From: Mucilaginibacter gossypiicola
Lineage (GTDB): Bacteria > Bacteroidota > Bacteroidia > Sphingobacteriales > Sphingobacteriaceae
Length of the DNA: 64,000 nucleotides
Assembly: GCF_900110105.1 (NCBI RefSeq)
Contig: NZ_FOCL01000008.1
Location: 248,001 to 312,000, forward strand
Direction: 5' to 3'
The translations under genes and the position numbers were made by a program. Positions 59,841 through 64,000 of the stretch are shown here, one piece after another. A model generated the notes under the pieces. The model was given only the letters and a program-made list of their open reading frames with translations. It made no database searches and was not told the origin of the DNA. Numbering within the stretch: position 1 is the stretch's first letter; every line of letters starts with the position of its first letter.

Positions 59841-60632
59841 ATGTCAAAAATCAATTATAAGTCTGTCGAAGAGATAGAACTCATAAGAGAAAGTTCTTTA
59901 CTTGTTTCTAAAACACTCGGAGAGATAGCTAAGGTTATCGCTCCGGGTGTTAAAACAATAGAACTGGATAAGCTTGCCGAAACCTTTATCAGGGACAACG
60001 GCGGTGTGCCTGCCTTTTTAAACTATCACGGATTTCCTTACTCACTGTGTATCTCTCTGAACGATCAGGTTGTACATGGCTTCCCCGGATCGCATGTTTT
60101 AACCGAAGGCGACCTGGTATCTGTTGATTGCGGTGTTATTTTAAATAAATACTACGGCGATTCGGCTTATACCTTTGCTATTGGTGAGGTTAGCGCTGAA
60201 GTTAAGAAACTGATGCGTGTTACCCAGGAATGTTTAAAGCTGGGTGTTGAGAAAGCGGTTGTAGGAATGCGTATAGGCGATATAGGTCATGCGGTACAGG
60301 AGCATGCTGAAAAGAATGGCTTTGGCGTAGTGAAGGAATTGGTAGGGCACGGTGTTGGCTTAAAACTGCACGAAAAGCCTGAGGTTCCTAATTATGGCAA
60401 ACGCGGCGCAGGCATCAAGCTTGAAGAAGGAATGGTGATAGCTATCGAACCGATGATCAATGCCGGCCGTGCCGGTGTTAAATTCTGGGATGATGGCTGG
60501 ACAGTTTCAACTTCAGACAAGAAACCTTCGGCACATTATGAGCATACGGTAGCAGTACGCAAAGGTACACCAGACATTTTATCGACGTTTGATTACGTAG
60601 AAAATGTTTTAAAAGAAAAAAATAATAATTAA
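59841..60632 (+). CDS. map: Methionine aminopeptidase, type I
   Basis: A 263-residue enzyme that removes N-terminal methionine. Metal ligands are visible: Asp pair in SVDCGVILNKYYGDSAY, His in GHGVGLKLHEKP, Glu in AIEPMIN and Glu in YEHTVAV. It is 6 nt after secY. No N-terminal zinc extension. Confidence 0.97.
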   Translation: MSKINYKSVEEIELIRESSLLVSKTLGEIAKVIAPGVKTIELDKLAETFIRDNGGVPAFLNYHGFPYSLCISLNDQVVHGFPGSHVLTEGDLVSVDCGVILNKYYGDSAYTFAIGEVSAEVKKLMRVTQECLKLGVEKAVVGMRIGDIGHAVQEHAEKNGFGVVKELVGHGVGLKLHEKPEVPNYGKRGAGIKLEEGMVIAIEPMINAGRAGVKFWDDGWTVSTSDKKPSAHYEHTVAVRKGTPDILSTFDYVENVLKEKNNN

Positions 60633-60644
60633 ATAATTTTTTAT

Positions 60645-60652
60645 TAATTTTG
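60645..60652 (+). promoter_or_regulatory. Internal -7 box upstream of infA
   Basis: TAATTTTG matches TAnnTTTG, 44 nt before the infA ATG, in the 64-bp gap after map. The -33 region is not convincing. It may start a secondary transcript infA-rpmJ-rpsM-rpsK-rpsD-rpoA. Confidence 0.5.
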
Positions 60653-60696
60653 CATCCCGGTTTTAGGGCGGATAATTAAGTAATAATCAACAAAAT

Positions 60697-60915
60697 ATGG
60701 CTAAACAATCTTCGATTGAGCAAGACGGTACAATTAGGGAGGCATTGTCAAATGCAATGTTCAGGGTTGAACTTGAAAATGGTCATGAGATTATAGCGCA
60801 CATATCGGGCAAAATGCGTATGCACTACATTAAAATTCTTCCTGGCGACAGGGTGAAATTGGAAATGAGCCCATACGATTTAACAAAGGGTAGAATAACC
60901 TATAGATATAAATAA
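60697..60915 (+). CDS. infA: Translation initiation factor IF-1
   Basis: A 72-residue OB-fold protein (KQSSIEQDGTIREALSNAMF; ISGKMRMHYIKILPGDRV; SPYDLTKGRITYR). It occupies the A site during initiation. Full length. Confidence 0.98.
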   Translation: MAKQSSIEQDGTIREALSNAMFRVELENGHEIIAHISGKMRMHYIKILPGDRVKLEMSPYDLTKGRITYRYK

Positions 60916-60919
60916 AAAG

Positions 60920-61036
60920 ATGAAAGTTAGAGCATCCATCAAAAAGCGCAGCGCTGATTGCAAGATCATCCGCCGTAACGGGAAACTTTACGTTATTAAC
61001 AAAAAGAACCCGAAGTTTAAACAACGCCAGGGCTAA
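60920..61036 (+). CDS. rpmJ: 50S ribosomal protein L36, zinc-free form
   Basis: A 38-residue protein (MKVRASIKKRSADCKIIRRN, then GKLYVINKKNPKFKQRQG), 4 nt after infA. Of the usual Cys-Cys-Cys-His zinc site only C14 remains; the other positions are Ser, Asn and Phe, so it should not bind zinc. Confidence 0.96.
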   Translation: MKVRASIKKRSADCKIIRRNGKLYVINKKNPKFKQRQG

Positions 61037-61125
61037 TAACAATTACTGAATTGGAGAATGTTGAATTACTGATGATAGCGATTCGATAATTCAATGATTC
61101 GATAACTCAATAAACTACAAGAAAT
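61037..61125. other. Noncoding spacer rpmJ-rpsM
   Basis: 89 bases of repeated words (GATTCGATAATTCAAT, then GATTCGATAACTCAAT), same style as the other cluster spacers. Confidence 0.6.
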
Positions 61126-61503
61126 ATGGCAAGGATTTCAGGTATTGATTTACCAAAGAATAAAAGAGGAGAAATCGGACTTACTTACATTTACGGTATC
61201 GGCCGTTCAACAGCTCAAAGGATTTTAGCTGAAGCAGGCATCGACGTAAATATCAAAGTACAAGACTGGACCGATGAGCAATTAGCTGCTATACGTGGTA
61301 TCATCAACGAGCAAATTAAAGTTGAAGGTGCTTTACGTTCAGAAGTACAGCTTAACATTAAACGTTTGATGGATATTGGTTGCTACCGTGGTACACGTCA
61401 CCGTAAAGGTTTACCATTACGTGGTCAGCGTACTAAAAACAACTCACGTACCCGTAAAGGTAAACGTAAAACAGTTGCTAACAAGAAAAAAGCTACTAAG
61501 TAG
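61126..61503 (+). CDS. rpsM: 30S ribosomal protein S13
   Basis: A 125-residue protein (MARISGIDLPKNKRGEIGLT; GCYRGTRHRKGLPLRGQRTK), with a basic C-terminal tail (SRTRKGKRKTVANKKKATK) that contacts P-site tRNA. It is separated from rpsK by a 134-bp spacer. Confidence 0.98.
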   Translation: MARISGIDLPKNKRGEIGLTYIYGIGRSTAQRILAEAGIDVNIKVQDWTDEQLAAIRGIINEQIKVEGALRSEVQLNIKRLMDIGCYRGTRHRKGLPLRGQRTKNNSRTRKGKRKTVANKKKATK

Positions 61504-61637
61504 TAAGTGATTGGTGAGCAGAGAGCGGTGAGTAGTTGTCGCTTTAAGATCGCCAGGAATACCTCATTTGAAAATTATAATTAATGAGTCCGAGTTATTC
61601 GCTAATTCAGTAATTCATTAATTCAAAAATTAAAAAA
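61504..61637. other. Noncoding spacer rpsM-rpsK
   Basis: 134 bases with repeated words (ATTCGCTAATTCAGTAATTC, then ATTAATTCAAAAATT and GTGAGTAG/GTGAGCAG); no gene. Confidence 0.55.
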
Positions 61638-62027
61638 ATGGCTAAAGCTAAAAAAGTTACCAAAAAACGCATTGTGATTGTTGAGCCTGTTGGCGAAGCG
61701 CATATCAATGCTACTTTCAACAACATCATCATCACCCTTACCAACAAAACCGGCCAGGCAGTATCTTGGTCATCAGCTGGTAAAATGGGTTTTAAAGGTT
61801 CAAAAAAGAACACTCCTTACGCTGCCTCACAAGCTGCTGCCGATTGCGGTAAAGTTGCTTATGACTTAGGTTTACGTAAAGTTGAAGTGTTTGTAAAAGG
61901 CCCTGGTGCCGGTCGTGAATCTGCTATCCGTACTTTGCAAACTGCAGGTATCGAAGTAACTACGATTAAAGATATTACACCGCTTCCGCACAACGGTTGC
62001 CGTCCTTCAAAAAGAAGAAGAGTTTAA
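61638..62027 (+). CDS. rpsK: 30S ribosomal protein S11
   Basis: A 129-residue protein (EAHINATFNNIIITLTNKTG; VKGPGAGRESAIRTLQTAGI; TPLPHNGCRPSKRRRV), the platform protein near the E site. Length is typical. Confidence 0.98.
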   Translation: MAKAKKVTKKRIVIVEPVGEAHINATFNNIIITLTNKTGQAVSWSSAGKMGFKGSKKNTPYAASQAAADCGKVAYDLGLRKVEVFVKGPGAGRESAIRTLQTAGIEVTTIKDITPLPHNGCRPSKRRRV

Positions 62028-62094
62028 TTAACATATTTTTTAAAGCTAAGATTCAGCAGCTACAGGTTGCCTGATACTTTAAGAACACACAAAA

Positions 62095-62703
62095 ATGGCC
62101 AGATATACAGGACCAAAATCCAAAATTGCCCGTCGTTTCCGTGAGCCGATCTTCGGTCCGGATAAAGCGTTAGATCGTAAAAACTATCCACCGGGCCAAC
62201 ATGGCGCGTCAAAACGTCGTGGAAAGCAATCAGAGTATTCAACTCAGTTGCAAGAGAAACAAAAAGTTAAATACACTTACGGTGTATTAGAACGTCAGTT
62301 CGAAAACTTATTTCACCGTGCTTCAGCTAAAGAAGGCATCACAGGCGAAAACCTGTTGAAATTCTTAGAAGCACGTTTAGATAACGCTGTTTTCCGTTTA
62401 GGTATTGCTCCTACTCGTTCAGCAGCACGTCAGTTGGTTAACCACAAACACATCACTGTTAACGGTGCTGTTGTAAACATCGCTTCATATGCATTGAAAG
62501 CTGGTGACGTGGTTGCAGTACGTGAAAAATCTAAATCATTAGAGGCTATCACTACTTCAGTAGCCGGTAGAAGAATCAACAAATACAGCTGGTTAGAGTG
62601 GGATGCGAATAACTTAACAGGTAAATTCCTTAACTATCCTAACCGCGATGAGATCCCTGAAAACATCAAGGAAAACCTGATCGTCGAGTTGTACTCAAAA
62701 TAA
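62095..62703 (+). CDS. rpsD: 30S ribosomal protein S4
   Basis: A 202-residue protein with the S4 RNA-binding domain (LEARLDNAVFRLGIAPTRSA; VNHKHITVNG) and an N-terminal RFREPIFGPDKALDRKNYPP segment lacking zinc Cys residues. In E. coli S4 autoregulates the alpha operon. Confidence 0.98.
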   Translation: MARYTGPKSKIARRFREPIFGPDKALDRKNYPPGQHGASKRRGKQSEYSTQLQEKQKVKYTYGVLERQFENLFHRASAKEGITGENLLKFLEARLDNAVFRLGIAPTRSAARQLVNHKHITVNGAVVNIASYALKAGDVVAVREKSKSLEAITTSVAGRRINKYSWLEWDANNLTGKFLNYPNRDEIPENIKENLIVELYSK

Positions 62704-62894
62704 TAAGATATTGGATATTAGATGTGAGATTTGGGACTTGTTCTCAAATCTCATTTCTGGTTACATACGTAAACAAATCAATCATAAGAATGTTCTTAGG
62801 TACCAGATAGTTGAACAAAGACGGTTAAATGTCTTAAATCTAATATCTCAAATCTCAGATCTATTAATTAGTAAACAATAAATAAAGGATATAA
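62704..62894. other. Noncoding spacer rpsD-rpoA with long inverted repeats
   Basis: 191 bases. GAGATTTG (62726-62733) pairs with CAAATCTC (62745-62752); GATATTAG (62714-62721) pairs with CTAATATC (62840-62847), followed by another CAAATCTCA. Several folds compete. No gene. Confidence 0.65.
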
Positions 62895-63887
62895 ATGGCA
62901 ATTTTAGCATTTCAAAAACCAGACAAGGTTATCATGCAAAAAGCAAATGATTTTGATGGTACGTTTGAATTTCGTCCGTTAGAACCAGGCTTTGGTGTAA
63001 CCATTGGTAATGCTCTGCGTCGTATCTTACTTTCATCACTTGAAGGTTATGCAATTACTTCTGTTCGTTTTTCGGGAGTAACTCATGAATTTTCAACCAT
63101 CAAAGGTGTTGTTGAAGACGTAACCGAGATCATCCTGAACCTTAAACAAGTTCGTTTTAAGAAAACAGGTGAATCTGGCGACAGCGAGAAAATATTTGTT
63201 ATTGTAAATGGCCAGGATGCATTTAAAGCAGGAGATATTACCAAATTCTCTAACAACTTTACTGTATTAAATCCTGATTTGGTACTTTGCAACATGGACC
63301 CTTCAGTAACGCTTGAAGTTGAGCTTACTGTAGGTAAAGGCCGTGGTTATGTACCAAGCGAGGAAAATAAAAATCCTGACGCTAATGTTGGTGTTATAGC
63401 TATCGACTCGATCTATACCCCAATCAAAAACGTAAAATATACCATCGAAAACTATCGTGTTGAGCAAAAAACCGACTATGAAAAATTAGTATTGGATATT
63501 GCTACCGATGGTTCAATCCATCCTGAAGATGCTTTGAAAGAAGCAGCTAAAATCCTGATCCAGCACTTTATGCTGTTCAGCGATGAAAACATGATGCTTG
63601 AAGCACAGGCTAAAGAAGAAACCAAAGAAGTTGACGAAGAGATCCTGCACATGCGCAAGATCCTTAAAACCGAATTGGTTGATCTTGACCTTTCTGTACG
63701 TGCCCTTAACTGCCTTAAAGCTGCTGATATCCGCAGCCTGGCTGATCTGGTATCGTACGATGTTGCTGATATGTTAAAATTCAGGAACTTTGGTAAAAAA
63801 TCGTTGACTGAAATCCAGGACCTGGTTAAATCAAAAGGCTTATCTTTTGGCATGAACCTGTCTAAATTTAAGTTAGACGAAGAATAA
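62895..63887 (+). CDS. rpoA: RNA polymerase alpha subunit
   Basis: A 330-residue protein. The N-terminal dimerisation domain (1-235) has PLEPGFGVTIGNALRRILLSS; the C-terminal domain (about 260-320) has the helix-hairpin-helix DLDLSVRALNCLKAADIRS and FRNFGKKSLTEIQDLVKSKG for UP-element and activator contacts. rplQ is expected next but is beyond the window. Confidence 0.98.
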   Translation: MAILAFQKPDKVIMQKANDFDGTFEFRPLEPGFGVTIGNALRRILLSSLEGYAITSVRFSGVTHEFSTIKGVVEDVTEIILNLKQVRFKKTGESGDSEKIFVIVNGQDAFKAGDITKFSNNFTVLNPDLVLCNMDPSVTLEVELTVGKGRGYVPSEENKNPDANVGVIAIDSIYTPIKNVKYTIENYRVEQKTDYEKLVLDIATDGSIHPEDALKEAAKILIQHFMLFSDENMMLEAQAKEETKEVDEEILHMRKILKTELVDLDLSVRALNCLKAADIRSLADLVSYDVADMLKFRNFGKKSLTEIQDLVKSKGLSFGMNLSKFKLDEE

Positions 63888-64000
63888 GAAAGAAGCAAGA
63901 CGCTGAGAAGCAAGAATCAAGATATTATGTCTTGTTTCTTGATTTCTTAACTCTTGGTTCTTGTTGCAAACATTAAGCGAAAGCATAATTCCGAGGGCTT
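63888..64000. other. Noncoding end of window with hairpin
   Basis: Repeated AAGCAAGA-type words; ATCAAGA pairs with TCTTGAT around 63917-63944. It has the same character as the spacers inside the cluster. No rplQ start is visible. Confidence 0.5.

Noticed and set aside
1..64000. CRISPR arrays, tRNA or rRNA genes, prophage or complete insertion sequences
   Set aside because: Scanned by eye on both strands; no regularly spaced direct repeats, cloverleaf-type T-loop motifs or transposase/integrase reading frames were recognised.

Overview
The window looks like the chromosome of a Bacteroidota bacterium of the Sphingobacteriaceae type (Mucilaginibacter/Pedobacter-like; the genus is inferred). 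Supporting signs are a SusC/SusD pair, TAnnTTTG promoter boxes, A-rich start contexts in place of Shine-Dalgarno sites, DUF4397, PspC and CarboxypepD_reg proteins, and a ribosomal protein cluster without rpsJ at its head. No rRNA, tRNA, CRISPR array, transposase or prophage gene was seen.

Region 1 (1-1.7 kb) has a YCII protein followed by a DUF6596-type ECF sigma factor that runs off the left edge, then two repeat elements. Region 2 (1.7-18.4 kb) is the most coherent accessory block and reads as an organophosphorus scavenging locus. It holds a TonB-dependent SusC/SusD importer with a secreted alkaline-phosphatase-superfamily enzyme and a glycerophosphodiesterase; a PhnZ-like HD oxygenase divergent from an XRE-cupin regulator; a phosphonatase-like HAD hydrolase, a DUF5690 MFS carrier and an HpnW-like FAD oxidoreductase in one operon; and a Tat-exported phosphocholine-type phospholipase C. 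A 42-bp upstream sequence (36/42 identical) is shared by susC and the phosphonatase-like gene, which argues for one regulon. An AraC regulator and an aldo/keto reductase sit between the two arms.

Region 3 (18.5-39.5 kb) is mixed: a MarR-GNAT fusion, an HxlR/SDR divergent pair, a DUF4397 lipoprotein, an SpsF-like cytidylyltransferase, a Tat metallophosphoesterase, a Gfo/Idh/MocA oxidoreductase, a lipoprotein of unknown function, an rRNA-type methyltransferase, a MlaEF-like ABC pair, a PspC/LiaF-like envelope stress pair, a NUDIX protein that ends in repeat DNA, a fungal-type prephenate dehydrogenase, an NHL-repeat protein and an ATP-grasp protein. REP-like 25-bp-arm hairpins are scattered through it.

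Region 4 (39.7-43.2 kb) is a visibly AT-rich three-gene operon: a secreted caspase-like protease with a beta-propeller, a PEGA-like secreted protein and a small membrane protein. It is the best candidate for an undescribed system after the organophosphorus locus. Region 5 (43.5-48.9 kb) has a His-motif TPR protein, a rhomboid protease carrying a TonB-plug-like segment, an O-fucosyltransferase-like protein and a TonB C-terminal-domain protein.

Region 6 (49.1-64 kb) is the S10-spc-alpha ribosomal cluster: rplC-rplD-rplW-rplB-rpsS-rplV-rpsC-rplP-rpmC-rpsQ-rplN-rplX-rplE-rpsN-rpsH-rplF-rplR-rpsE-rpmD-rplO-secY-map-infA-rpmJ-rpsM-rpsK-rpsD-rpoA. It starts from a near-perfect Bacteroidota promoter directly before rplC. 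It is interrupted by several 100-190-bp noncoding spacers built of locally repeated, self-complementary words.
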